From Prevotella sp. AGR2160 (GTDB lineage: Bacteria; Bacteroidota; Bacteroidia; Bacteroidales; Bacteroidaceae): 64,000 nucleotides of DNA. Both the position numbers and the translations under genes were made by a program. The notes under the pieces were generated by a model. It did not search any database. It was not told the origin of the DNA and saw nothing but the letters and a program-made list of their open reading frames with translations. The stretch covers positions 92,180 through 156,179 of the forward strand of contig NZ_AUJK01000006.1 in assembly GCF_000424185.1 (NCBI RefSeq), given 5' to 3'. Shown here piece after piece: positions 34,119-43,102 of the stretch (the first letter of the stretch is position 1; each line of letters begins with the position of its first letter).

Positions 34119-35837
34119 TTATTCTCCCTGCGGGTCAGGGTTGTTGACAATACCTTTGTTGTTCTGTACCTCATAATTCGGAATACAGATATTCATCGCC
34201 GGAGCAACATAGCCGTTGGCCACGCTCTGCTGATAATAAGTATAGGTGTTGGAACCGTCATACTCCGTACTGAAGCCTTTGCGCAGGCGCTTGAGATCAT
34301 AATAGACGACACCCTCGCCCCAGAACTCAATCTCTTTCTCTCGGATCACCTCATCCTCGAAATCCCATACACTGGTAGACGTACACTTGTAAGGTGTGGG
34401 ATTGGCGGCGGTTGTCGTACAGCGATAGGTATTCATGAAATTCTCCAGGAGTTTCTGTCCGGCCTTCAGTCCTTCGGTGAATGCCGTAGCCTCTGCCTCA
34501 ATGAAATACATCTCTTCCACACGCATCAACGGGATGGACACGGCACTGCCTGACTTATAGTCGGTCATATTGCCACCGGCGGGCTTATATTTCAGTCCGG
34601 CATAAGCGGGGAGATTGGCGAAGTTGGAAGCGGTGAGCAGCGTGCTGTAATGGCCTACGCTGTCAGCCTGTCCGGCATCCCCGGGAGCCACCCACGTATA
34701 ACGGCGCCAGTCGGAGGGATCGATCTTCTCATACAGGGAGCGGTCAATCTCACGGTAGGCCTCATCACTCTGCATACCGGCGATACCGAACTCCGTCTCA
34801 CTCGACATGTAAGACACGAAACTCTTCCAGGCCCAGTCGTCATCATCGATATCATCGGTGCCTATCTTCATGGCCCACATCCATGACTTGTTGACGGTGT
34901 TGAAACCGGTGATCTCGTTGTACCAGTCGGTCTTCGACATCGGCGTATAGCCTTGGTTGATAGCCATACGGGCATACTTAGCCGCATTGGCGAAACACTG
35001 TGTCGCCGTGGTGATACCGAGTTTATCATAGGTCTTCAGCGAGTCGTCGTCCTCATGGGCGAGTTGCTTCTTCAGGTCTGAACTGTTATAGTCGAAACGA
35101 CTGCCGAGCTCAAGCCAGAAACGGGCCTTCAAGCCATAGACGACGGCCTCGTTGGCATCGGTCTCATTATCCCGGGCATAGCCGTTGAGGAAGCGCTCGG
35201 CACGGTTGAGGTCGGTGAGGATAAAGCGGTCCATGACATAGAAGGGCACACGGGGATTGTTCTGGCTCTCCTTCTCCGTCGTGTTCTGCGTGATAATCGG
35301 TACGGTGAGACCGTAGAGGCCGTTCTTCGTGGCGTAACTGTCGAGGGTCGTCGATCCCGTAGCCTTATATTCGAAGAGGCGGGCGGCATTCATATAAGCG
35401 AAGGCGCGGTAGGCCAGGGCGTTGCCCATATATCCGGCATAAGCTGTGGTATCGGTGCCGACAGCCGTGAGCAGGAGATTCGCACGCTTGATGATGTCGT
35501 AATGGTATTTCCAGAAGTCATAGGAATAGGCGTAGTTGCCGCCTACATAGCCCTCGGAGACATACATGTAATAATCCCACGACGGCGTGGCGATAGGTAC
35601 CTGACCGACAATGACATCGGTGGCCAGGGAAATGCCGGCATAGCCGCAACTGATATCGGAATAGCCGAGCTTGATCATCTGCTTGGCAATGGCATTGTTC
35701 AATCCCTCAATACCACTCTTCGACGACTCCACCTGACTCTGCGTCAGTCCCTCGGTGGGAGTCACCGTATCGAGACAACTCGTCAGCAGCAGACTGCAGC
35801 CCACTGCCGCAAATATATATTTGATATTTCTTTTCAT
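34119..35837 (-). CDS. SusD/RagB-family nutrient-binding outer-membrane lipoprotein
   Basis: A 572-residue lipoprotein (lipobox LLTSC) that forms the lid on the SusC barrel. Family traits are the helical N-terminal part with AYRAFAYMNAARLFEY, repeats of TPR-like helices, and the C-terminal WDFEDEVIREKEIEFWGEG block followed by YYDLKRLRKGF. It lies 12 bp downstream of the SusC-like gene. Confidence 0.94.
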   Translation of the reverse strand: MKRNIKYIFAAVGCSLLLTSCLDTVTPTEGLTQSQVESSKSGIEGLNNAIAKQMIKLGYSDISCGYAGISLATDVIVGQVPIATPSWDYYMYVSEGYVGGNYAYSYDFWKYHYDIIKRANLLLTAVGTDTTAYAGYMGNALAYRAFAYMNAARLFEYKATGSTTLDSYATKNGLYGLTVPIITQNTTEKESQNNPRVPFYVMDRFILTDLNRAERFLNGYARDNETDANEAVVYGLKARFWLELGSRFDYNSSDLKKQLAHEDDDSLKTYDKLGITTATQCFANAAKYARMAINQGYTPMSKTDWYNEITGFNTVNKSWMWAMKIGTDDIDDDDWAWKSFVSYMSSETEFGIAGMQSDEAYREIDRSLYEKIDPSDWRRYTWVAPGDAGQADSVGHYSTLLTASNFANLPAYAGLKYKPAGGNMTDYKSGSAVSIPLMRVEEMYFIEAEATAFTEGLKAGQKLLENFMNTYRCTTTAANPTPYKCTSTSVWDFEDEVIREKEIEFWGEGVVYYDLKRLRKGFSTEYDGSNTYTYYQQSVANGYVAPAMNICIPNYEVQNNKGIVNNPDPQGE

Positions 35838-35849
35838 AACAATCTTCTT

Positions 35850-38800
35850 TTAGAATTTCACAGTGATACCACCGGAGATGGTGCGGACAGGATGGAAATC
35901 TTCCGTACTCGTCTGTCCGGAGAGGCTCGTACGTGGATCGAAGCCCTTACGCTTGGTCCAGTAGTAGACATTATCACAGGTACAGTAGATACGTACGCTG
36001 GTGAGGCCGAGGTTCTTGATCCAGTCTCGCGGCAACGTGTAGCCGAGACTGATATTCTTGAACGTCAGATAACTGGCATTCGTCAGGAAGCGGCTGGAAG
36101 TGTAACCATTGGAGGTATCGCCATACTGGAAACGGGGGATATCACTCGTGGTGTTGTCCTCCGACCATGCGTTCCACAGATCTTTATGGAGGTTATGACG
36201 CTCGGCGGCGGCATAGGGTGAGGACATCAGCGTGGCATAACCACTGTCGAGGGCCTTACCGCCGATGGAATAGATGAAGCTGGCCGTGAGGTCGAAGCCG
36301 TAAGCCGTCAGCGACGTACCGAAACCGCCATAGACTTTCGGGTTGGCATCGCCGCAGTTATAATAGGAGGCCTGCGAATAGGATGTTGTCGTCGTCTCCG
36401 TACCGTCGGCATTACGGACATACCAGGTGGAACGGCCCTCACTGTCGGGACCGGCATACTTCGGCATATACCACGTATGCAGAGGCAGGCCCTCACCAAC
36501 GAACCAGAAGTCGGAGAGATCGGTATAACCGGCGTGTCCGTCGACGCTGACGGTCTTGTTCTCGTCAGGCAGGTAAGTCACGCGGTTGACATTGTGCGAG
36601 AGGTTGAAGTTGACGTTCCAGTCAATGTTCTTCGTGCGGATGATATCACCGGCAAGGGCAATCTCAACGCCCTTGTTGACCATATCGCCGATATTGTCGT
36701 AATAACCTGTATAACCGAGAGATACCGGCGTGGTAAAATAAAGCAGCATATCACTCGTCTTACGGTGATAGTATTCCACGCTGCCCGTCAGACGATGATG
36801 GAAGAGCTGGAACTCCACACCGGTGTTGAAGTTGCCGTTCTTCTCCCACGTGATATCCTCACTACCCTTTCGCTTGAAATCAATGGCGCCATTACCGTCA
36901 ACACTCGCGATAGAGTAATAATCGGTATAGAGGAAGTCGTCGATACCATCGTTACCCTGCTCACCATAGCTGGCCTTAAGCTTCAACTCATCAATCCAGT
37001 TGTTCTTCGGGAACCATGCTTCCTTACTGATGATCCATGCGCCACCAAGTGACCAGAAGTTACCCCAGCGATGATTCTCGGCGAAACGCGAGGAACCGTC
37101 ACGGCGGAAAGAGAAGGAGCCATAATAACGGCTGTCATAGTCATACTGGGCCTGGAACATATAACCCTCTACGTTGTAACGGGTACTGTAACCGGTTCCG
37201 TTGACGAGCGTCAGCGCTCCGGCGGGTTCCTTGTCGGCACTATAGTCGAGGACATGGTTACGCGACACGCTCGTCGTCGTACCGTCCTGCAGAGTATACT
37301 CATGACCGAGCATGAGGAAGAGAGAATTCTTGCCCAACTGCTTGTTCCAGTAGAGCAACTGCTGGGTATTGAAAGAATAGGTACGGTAATGATCGGCATC
37401 AGCATAACCGCCGGTGGACTGGCCGAGCTCACCATATTCGGAAGGATAGGAGGAGACGGCGCGGTTCTCCGTGTCGTAGACATTGACATTCAGCGTGAGC
37501 TTGAAGTCACGGAGGAAGGAGATATCACTGTATGCGGCGAAGTTGAACGCGTTGCTGATGTTGTTGGCGGTCGTCAGACGGTCTTCCTGAAGGAAGTTCT
37601 CACCTTGGGAGACAGGACGTACAAGCCCGGTATAGGTGCCGTCGCCATAGTCGTAGACCTTTCCGTTATCATCGGTGAGGATATTGCCATTGGCATCACG
37701 GACAAAGGCGGGATAGATATTCGGCATCTTCAGCACGCCGGCATACGTGCTGTAGTTGCTGTCGGAATTGGTATGGATGAAACGGGTGTTGACGCCCATC
37801 TTCAGCCACGGACGGGCCTGATAGTCGGCTTTCATCATACCACTGTAGCGCTTGTATCCCGCACCGTAGTTGACGCCTTCATTGCTCAGGTAACTGCCAC
37901 TGCCATAGAAAGAGAACTGGTCGGTACCGCCGTTGACACTGACATTATATTCCTGACGCAGTCCCGTACGGTAAGCCAGGTCTTTCCAGTTGTCGGGATA
38001 GAGCATATAGGACGTGCCGTTGTTGGTCACGATATTGCCGAGTGTGGCGTTAGGGTTCATCTTGCCATTCTGACCGATCAGCGCCTGGCCACTGGGAACG
38101 GAGAAGACGGAGAAGCCGAGACCGCCCTCGGCACGACTGGCACCGATAGTATTGTTGGCACTCTGCCAGGCCTGGTAGGCATTCTGTCCCTTGCTGTTCG
38201 TATAATAGTTGTAGAGTCCTTTATAATAGAGCTCGTAATATTCGCGGGGGTCCTTGATATAGTCATAGTCGACATAGCCGTCACTGTTGCCGCCCCATTT
38301 GGCATCAACGGTGATGATGGCCTTGCCTTTCTGCGCATGCTTCGTGGTGATCATGATCACGCCGTTGGCACCACGGGCGCCGTAGAGGGCATTGCTCGCG
38401 GCATCCTTCAGCACGCTGATACTCTCGACATCCTGCGGGTTGATATCACTGTAATAACCATTGTAAGGCAGTCCGTCGACGATGATCAACGGGGACGTAC
38501 TGGCATTGATGGAACCAATACCACGGATCAAGATGGTAGGGTTGGAGGAGGCGGGATCGTTGCTCTCCACCATCTGTACACCGGCGACCTGGCCGTTCAG
38601 CGCTTCAATAGGGTCACTGACCTGACGCTTGGCGATGTCGCCGCTCTTCAGCACGCCGGCGGAACCCGTGAAACTCTCGCGTTTCTGCTTACCGAAGGCC
38701 ACGACGATGACATCGTCGAGGTTCTTTGAGTCGGACGACAACACGATCTTCATGTCCGGCTTGATGGTCACGCGCTGCTCACGCATGCCCAGGTAATTGA

Positions 38801-39023
38801 CAATAAGGGTGTGGGCTGATGCCGGGAGATCCGACAGTTTAAATTTACCGTCAATGTCCGTGACGGTTCCCGTCTTCGTTCCTTCAATACGGATAGAAGC
38901 ACCGGTAATGGGCTGACCGTCATCCTCGGCGGTCACCACGCCTGTCACTTCATTGTTCTGCGCTGATACCGACAGCGAGGACGTCAGGAGACAAGCCAAA
39001 AGAAGTTGATACCTTTTCTTCAT
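35850..39023 (-). CDS. SusC/RagA-family TonB-linked outer-membrane transporter
   Basis: A 1057-residue transporter. The order is signal peptide (ending SVSAQ), a carboxypeptidase-like domain (about 25-100, TGVVTAEDDGQPITGASI), plug (about 110-230, with LIIVDGLPYNG and NALYGARGANGVIMITTK), then the beta-barrel ending SGGITVKF. It forms an operon with the SusD-like and lipoprotein genes. No glycoside hydrolase, sulfatase, protease, hybrid sensor or ECF sigma/anti-sigma gene is adjacent, so the substrate cannot be guessed. Confidence 0.95.
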   Translation of the reverse strand: MKKRYQLLLACLLTSSLSVSAQNNEVTGVVTAEDDGQPITGASIRIEGTKTGTVTDIDGKFKLSDLPASAHTLIVNYLGMREQRVTIKPDMKIVLSSDSKNLDDVIVVAFGKQKRESFTGSAGVLKSGDIAKRQVSDPIEALNGQVAGVQMVESNDPASSNPTILIRGIGSINASTSPLIIVDGLPYNGYYSDINPQDVESISVLKDAASNALYGARGANGVIMITTKHAQKGKAIITVDAKWGGNSDGYVDYDYIKDPREYYELYYKGLYNYYTNSKGQNAYQAWQSANNTIGASRAEGGLGFSVFSVPSGQALIGQNGKMNPNATLGNIVTNNGTSYMLYPDNWKDLAYRTGLRQEYNVSVNGGTDQFSFYGSGSYLSNEGVNYGAGYKRYSGMMKADYQARPWLKMGVNTRFIHTNSDSNYSTYAGVLKMPNIYPAFVRDANGNILTDDNGKVYDYGDGTYTGLVRPVSQGENFLQEDRLTTANNISNAFNFAAYSDISFLRDFKLTLNVNVYDTENRAVSSYPSEYGELGQSTGGYADADHYRTYSFNTQQLLYWNKQLGKNSLFLMLGHEYTLQDGTTTSVSRNHVLDYSADKEPAGALTLVNGTGYSTRYNVEGYMFQAQYDYDSRYYGSFSFRRDGSSRFAENHRWGNFWSLGGAWIISKEAWFPKNNWIDELKLKASYGEQGNDGIDDFLYTDYYSIASVDGNGAIDFKRKGSEDITWEKNGNFNTGVEFQLFHHRLTGSVEYYHRKTSDMLLYFTTPVSLGYTGYYDNIGDMVNKGVEIALAGDIIRTKNIDWNVNFNLSHNVNRVTYLPDENKTVSVDGHAGYTDLSDFWFVGEGLPLHTWYMPKYAGPDSEGRSTWYVRNADGTETTTTSYSQASYYNCGDANPKVYGGFGTSLTAYGFDLTASFIYSIGGKALDSGYATLMSSPYAAAERHNLHKDLWNAWSEDNTTSDIPRFQYGDTSNGYTSSRFLTNASYLTFKNISLGYTLPRDWIKNLGLTSVRIYCTCDNVYYWTKRKGFDPRTSLSGQTSTEDFHPVRTISGGITVKF

Positions 39024-39136
39024 ACGTTCTCTCTAGTTTATTCGTTCTCTCTTATTAAATACGTCCTCCTTCTATCGACTTCATCCCGAAGTACACCTTC
39101 ATAAGTAGTTTAATGATGACTATCTTTTTCCGTTGG

Positions 39137-39144
39137 CAAAGTTA
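39137..39144 (-). promoter_or_regulatory. -7 element of the SusCD operon
   Basis: TAACTTTG on the minus strand. The leader would be about 105 nt. Confidence 0.65.
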
Positions 39145-39302
39145 CGGACATTTTAAAAAACACCGAAATATTTAATCAATTATTTTCAATATTCACCAAA
39201 TAATTTTACAATTGAAATATTTTCGCACAAATAACCACATAATTGAAATCCACTCGTACAGACATGCTCCATCCTGTTCCGCTCATCTCCCGTCTTGTAG
39301 GG

Positions 39303-39410
39303 CCTGCCGTTGTGTGCTTGCGCTTTGCAAGCGCAAGGAAGCGCATCTGTAAGCACAAGAAAGCGCCGTTGTAACCGCAAGGAAGCGCCGTTGTAGCCGC
39401 AAGGAGCCAC
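39303..39410. repeat. Family B repeat with 22-bp tandem units
   Basis: Starts CCTGCCGTTGTGTGCTTGCG, then a CGCTTTGCAAGCG palindrome. Three 22-bp units follow at 39340-39361, 39362-39383 and 39384-39405, each AGCGC(C/A)...GCAAGGA-like. The last two differ at only one base. Confidence 0.78.
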
Positions 39411-39460
39411 ACTTCCCTCGATATTTCTCCGTTTTTCTTTTCCCTCCAAGAACTTTTTCG

Positions 39461-39468
39461 TAAATTTG
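39461..39468 (+). promoter_or_regulatory. -7 element of the SDR gene
   Basis: TAAATTTG, 24 bp before ATG 39493. No clear -33 TTTG. Confidence 0.6.
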
Positions 39469-39492
39469 CAACAGCTAAATAGAAACCTTTCT

Positions 39493-40260
39493 ATGATGAA
39501 GAAGAAAATCGTACTCATCACCGGCGCTACAAGTGGCATCGGTGAAGGCTGCGCCCGGCGCTTCGCCGAAGGCGGCTACAACGTGATCATTACCGGACGG
39601 AAGCGGGAGAAACTGCAAAGCCTGCAGAAGGAGTTGGAAAACGGCGGTACGGCCGTACTGCCCCTCGCCTTCGATGTCAGAGACCGCAAAGCGGCAGAGG
39701 CGACCGTGGCCTCCATTCCCGAGGAATGGCGGGACATCGACGTGCTCATCAATAATGCCGGACTGGCTCGCGGACTGGAACCGGAATATCAAGGCGACTT
39801 CGACGACTGGGACCAAATGATCGACACGAATATCAAAGGGCTGTTGACGATGACGCGCCTCATCGTGCCCGATATGGTCCGTCGTAATCATGGACACATT
39901 ATTAATATAGGTAGTGTCGCCGGTGATGCCGCCTATGCTGGCGGTAATGTCTACTGCGCTACAAAGTCGGCCGTGAAAGCCATCACCGACGGTCTGCGTA
40001 TCGACGTTGCCGACACACGGCTGCGCGTAACGAATATCAAACCGGGACTCGTGGAGACGAACTTCTCCAATGTTCGCTTCCATGGTGACGACAAACGCGC
40101 CGACAAGGTCTATGAGGGTATCCAGCCGCTTACGGGCGATGATATCGCCGACGTCGTGTTCTATGCAGCCAGCGCGCCGGAACATGTACAAATTGCGGAG
40201 GTTCTTGTCCTCGCTACCCATCAGGCTAACGGTACGGTCATCCACCGCGAACATCAATAA
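39493..40260 (+). CDS. Short-chain dehydrogenase/reductase, YdfG-like
   Basis: A 255-residue NAD(P)-dependent oxidoreductase. It has the Rossmann motif LITGATSGIGEG, NNAG (VLINNAGLARG), the catalytic Ser in INIGSVAGD and YCATK (Tyr-x3-Lys). The C-terminus with LATHQANGT resembles YdfG-type 3-hydroxy acid or allo-threonine dehydrogenases. The exact substrate is not determinable. Two ATG codons (39493, 39496) are possible starts. Confidence 0.92.
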   Translation: MMKKKIVLITGATSGIGEGCARRFAEGGYNVIITGRKREKLQSLQKELENGGTAVLPLAFDVRDRKAAEATVASIPEEWRDIDVLINNAGLARGLEPEYQGDFDDWDQMIDTNIKGLLTMTRLIVPDMVRRNHGHIINIGSVAGDAAYAGGNVYCATKSAVKAITDGLRIDVADTRLRVTNIKPGLVETNFSNVRFHGDDKRADKVYEGIQPLTGDDIADVVFYAASAPEHVQIAEVLVLATHQANGTVIHREHQ

Positions 40261-40281
40261 AAAGGATACCAGGATAAGTAG

Positions 40282-40303
40282 GTGGCCGCCATGTTGCGGC
40301 CAC
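40282..40303. terminator. GTGGCCGC/GCGGCCAC hairpin between convergent genes
   Basis: Perfect 8-bp stem with a 6-nt loop. A related sequence is at 42949-42982 (GTAGGTGACCGC...GCGGCCACAC), so it is also a repeat. Confidence 0.6.
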
Positions 40304-40319
40304 GCAAGGAATTATTAGC

Positions 40320-40679
40320 TTACAGCTTGTTGATAGCGTTGGTTGCTGCATTGACAGCAGCCTTCTTGGCAGCGCTCTTGGCAGCGGCCTTGGCAGCCTT
40401 CGTCGTTGCGGAAGAAGACGTGCTCTTGGCATACTTGCTGACCGTCTTGGCAGTATTGTAAGCCTTCTTGGCCTTCTTATAGGTCTTCTGAGCCTTCGCA
40501 ATCTTCGTGGCGTTCTTCGCAGCTGCCTTCGTGGCGGCTGTAGCAGCCGAAGTCTTTGCACTCGATACAGCGGCGGCACCGGCAGCCTTAGCGGCAGCGG
40601 TGGCTGCAGACTTAACCGTCTGCGCATTGGCACCCATCACCATGACGGCTGCCAGCATCATCATCAAAATTCTTTTCAT
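40320..40679 (-). CDS. Exported Ala/Lys-rich, acid-free helical protein
   Basis: A 119-residue protein not recognised. It has a clear signal peptide (MKRILMMMLAAVMVMGANA, cleavage before QT). The mature part of about 100 residues is almost only Ala, Lys, Thr, Ser, Asn, Val and Tyr and contains no Asp or Glu at all. The pattern resembles histone H1-like tails but the protein is exported. It should be strongly cationic and mostly helical. Binding to lipopolysaccharide, peptidoglycan or extracellular DNA is possible but unproven. Low-complexity coding may be inflated by repeats, but the signal peptide and intact frame support a real gene. Confidence 0.75.
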   Translation of the reverse strand: MKRILMMMLAAVMVMGANAQTVKSAATAAAKAAGAAAVSSAKTSAATAATKAAAKNATKIAKAQKTYKKAKKAYNTAKTVSKYAKSTSSSATTKAAKAAAKSAAKKAAVNAATNAINKL

Positions 40680-40729
40680 AATCGATCTGATAAATAAAAC
40701 TTATATTGTTTGATTCAAATATCCTCTTG

Positions 40730-40770
40730 CAGGGGCCGGCCCTTGTGGCGGCCCGCCGACCGATAGGTCG
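40730..40770. repeat. Family A-like single arm
   Basis: Contains GGGGCCGGCCCTTGTGGCGG and then CCGACCGATAGGTCGG, a small hairpin. It lies in the 40680-40957 gap, which otherwise holds only an A+T-rich stretch and a promoter. Confidence 0.6.
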
Positions 40771-40944
40771 GATAATTTTTATTTTCCTTTTAGACGAAAA
40801 CCTTCTCGCAAAGATTAAACCAAAAATGGATAAGAAACATTAATTATCAAAATAAAATATAAAACATCATCGTTTCGTCCCTCATCCGTAACTTTTGTGA
40901 TAAAAAATTCATCGGCTATATTTCCAAGTGTGACAAAAAAGCAG

Positions 40945-40952
40945 TATCTTTG
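40945..40952 (+). promoter_or_regulatory. -7 element of the 40958 gene
   Basis: TATCTTTG ends 5 bp before the ATG, so the mRNA would be leaderless or carry only 1-4 leader nt. Confidence 0.6.
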
Positions 40953-40957
40953 CACGT

Positions 40958-41575
40958 ATGAATCAAACAGCTATCCATCCCAGCGAGAATATCCGACTCA
41001 GCGAGAACATCATCATCGCTGACGGCGATTATATCGACCGCGTTGCCTTCGCCCTTAGCGTACAGTTTGAGCGCATGATCGGCAGACGCATCCCGCCCGC
41101 CGACCTCAGCCGGTGGGCCGTGGACATCGCCCTCGACGGCGGACTACGGCCCGGGAAGAAACATGAGACACAGCTCGTCATCATCCATAACCCCAAGAAG
41201 CACGCTCTCGAAAACTTTCGCCCCGCTGACTACGACAACGAGCTCAACGGCAAGGCCTTCAACGATGACAAGCTCGGCGAGTTCATCGTCAACGCCTATG
41301 CCCCCAATCAACTCGTAACGAAGGACGACTATATCCTGAACCTCGTCAAGACCGTCTGCAGTCACGAGGAGGTACGCCGCGTGATGGTCATACCCGACAG
41401 TGAGACGAGTGATCTCTACGACCAGCTCCGCGAGGCCCTCCGTGATGTCGACGACGAGAAACATATCACGCTCTTCGCCATGCAGCCCCTCCCCGGCGGC
41501 AACTTCCGCCAGGAAATCCTCGGCTACAGCATCATGAATGCCCTCGGCATCCGCGCCGACGAGATCAAAGGCTAA
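40958..41575 (+). CDS. Conserved-looking hypothetical protein
   Basis: A 205-residue cytoplasmic protein not assigned to a known enzyme. It is well-formed and acidic, with no signal or membrane segment. Sequences such as RWAVDIALDGGLRPGKKHETQLVIIHNP and LFAMQPLPGGNFRQEILGYSIMNALGI suggest a compact alpha/beta fold. It is followed after 92 bp by a saccharopine dehydrogenase-like gene. Its -7 element is so close that translation may start near the mRNA 5' end. Confidence 0.8.
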   Translation: MNQTAIHPSENIRLSENIIIADGDYIDRVAFALSVQFERMIGRRIPPADLSRWAVDIALDGGLRPGKKHETQLVIIHNPKKHALENFRPADYDNELNGKAFNDDKLGEFIVNAYAPNQLVTKDDYILNLVKTVCSHEEVRRVMVIPDSETSDLYDQLREALRDVDDEKHITLFAMQPLPGGNFRQEILGYSIMNALGIRADEIKG

Positions 41576-41602
41576 AGTCCTGTCGTCTTCGCGCGCCATC
41601 AG

Positions 41603-41638
41603 GCCTATAGTGCCTATTATGCCTATAGTGCCTATCCC
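41603..41638. repeat. Four 9-bp tandem units
   Basis: GCCTATAGT, GCCTATTAT, GCCTATAGT, GCCTATCCC in a row between two genes. Confidence 0.7.
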
Positions 41639-41667
41639 GCTTATAAAAAACTATAAACAAAAAGAAT

Positions 41668-42906
41668 ATGAGCAGAGTATTAATGATTGGTGCCGGTGGC
41701 GTGGCCACTGTCGCCGCCTTTAAGATCGCACAGAACACTGACGTGTTCAATGAGTTTATGATCGCCTCCCATCACCGGGAGAAATGCGTGCGCCTCGTCG
41801 ACGCTATCCACGCCAAGGGCTACACCATGCCCATCGAGACCGCTGAGGTAGACGCTGACAGCGTTGAGCAGCTCACGGAACTGTTCAACAGCTATAAGCC
41901 GGACCTCGTCATCAACCTCGCCCTGCCCTATCAGGACCTTTCCATCATGGACGCCTGTCTGGCTTGCGGCTGCAACTATCTCGACACCGCCAACTACGAG
42001 CCGAAAGATGAGGCCCACTTCGAATACTCCTGGCAGTGGGCCTACATGGACCGCTTCAAACAGGCCGGCCTGACGGCTATCCTCGGCTGCGGCTTTGACC
42101 CGGGCGTGTCACAGGCTTACACGGCTTATGCTGCCAAGCATTATTTCGACGAGATCCACGACCTCGATATCGTCGACTGTAACGCCGGTAACCACCACCA
42201 TGCCTTCGCTACGAACTTCAATCCGGAAATCAATATCCGCGAGATCACGCAGAAAGGTCTCTACTATGAGAACGGACAGTGGATTGAGACAGAACCGCTG
42301 GCTGTACACAAGGATCTTACGTACCCGAATATCGGCAAGCGCGACTCTTACCTCATGCACCACGAGGAACTGGAGAGTCTGGTAAAGAACTATCCTACGA
42401 TCAAGCGCGCACGCTTCTGGATGACGTTCGGTAAACAGTATCTCACGTATCTCGACTGTATCCAGAACCTCGGCATGAGCCGTATCGACCCGATCGTCTA
42501 CGAGGCTCCGTTGGCCGACGACCCGGAGAAGACGGTAAAGGTGAACATCGTGCCTCTGCAGTTCCTCAAGGCCGTCCTGCCGAATCCGCAGGATCTTGGC
42601 AGCAACTACGACGGTGAGACATCTATCGGCTGCCGTATCCGTGGCGTTAAAGACGGCAAGGAACACACCTATTATATATATAACAACTGCAAGCACCAGG
42701 ATGCCTACAACGAGACGGGCATGCAGGGCGTCAGCTACACCACCGGTGTGCCGGCCATGTGCGGCGCCATGATGTTCTTCAAAGGTCTGTGGAAGAAACC
42801 GGGCGTTTGGAACGTTGAGGACTTCGATCCCGATCCGTTCCTCGAGCAGCTCAACAAGCAGGGCCTTCCCTGGCACGAGGTATTCGACGGTGATTTAGAA
42901 TTATAA
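41668..42906 (+). CDS. Saccharopine dehydrogenase-like; probable carboxynorspermidine dehydrogenase
   Basis: A 412-residue NAD(P)-dependent reductase. The N-terminal Rossmann motif is VLMIGAGGVATVAAFKIAQN. Further family features are GCGFDPGVSQAYTAYA and the C-terminal TGVPAMCGAMMFFKGLW. Bacterial proteins of this length and pattern are carboxy(nor)spermidine dehydrogenases, which act in spermidine synthesis before the decarboxylase NspC. No nspC is in the window. A lysine-pathway role is the alternative. Confidence 0.88.
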   Translation: MSRVLMIGAGGVATVAAFKIAQNTDVFNEFMIASHHREKCVRLVDAIHAKGYTMPIETAEVDADSVEQLTELFNSYKPDLVINLALPYQDLSIMDACLACGCNYLDTANYEPKDEAHFEYSWQWAYMDRFKQAGLTAILGCGFDPGVSQAYTAYAAKHYFDEIHDLDIVDCNAGNHHHAFATNFNPEINIREITQKGLYYENGQWIETEPLAVHKDLTYPNIGKRDSYLMHHEELESLVKNYPTIKRARFWMTFGKQYLTYLDCIQNLGMSRIDPIVYEAPLADDPEKTVKVNIVPLQFLKAVLPNPQDLGSNYDGETSIGCRIRGVKDGKEHTYYIYNNCKHQDAYNETGMQGVSYTTGVPAMCGAMMFFKGLWKKPGVWNVEDFDPDPFLEQLNKQGLPWHEVFDGDLEL

Positions 42907-42946
42907 AGCCTCTCCCCAACCCCTCCCCGAAAAGGGAGGGGCTTAC
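42906..42946. repeat. Family C palindromic repeat
   Basis: CCTCTCCCCAACCCCTCCCC then GAAAAGGGAGGGGCTTAC. It begins at the last base of the preceding gene's stop codon. Same family as 1735-1772, 43061-43096 and 61951-61990. Confidence 0.8.
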
Positions 42947-43060
42947 AGAAAGGCAGTAGGTGACCGCTCTATTGCGGCCACACATCCACAATATTTATTA
43001 ATTGGCTTTTTCCTCATTCATCCTCACCCAAAGGAAAAAGACAGCAACAAGACTAATCAC

Positions 43061-43096
43061 TCCCCTCTCCTTTGGAGAGGGGCGGGGGTGAGGCTT
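43061..43096. repeat. Family C-type hairpin directly before recA
   Basis: CCCCTCTCC TTT GGAGAGGGG, then CGGGGGTGAGGC, ending about 7 bp before the recA ATG. It would form a strong hairpin in the recA leader, near the ribosome-binding region. Confidence 0.7.
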
Positions 43097-43102
43097 TAAT
43101 TT

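Noticed and set aside
37071..38729. 552-codon open frame antisense to the SusC-like gene
   Set aside because: Mirror frame; low-complexity Ile/Val/Gly/Asp composition typical of antisense to GC-rich codons.
33213..39023. Complete polysaccharide utilisation locus
   Set aside because: Only SusC, SusD and one lipoprotein are present. No degradative enzyme or regulator is in reach.
39340..39405. CRISPR-like short array
   Set aside because: Units are adjacent 22-bp tandem copies without spacers.
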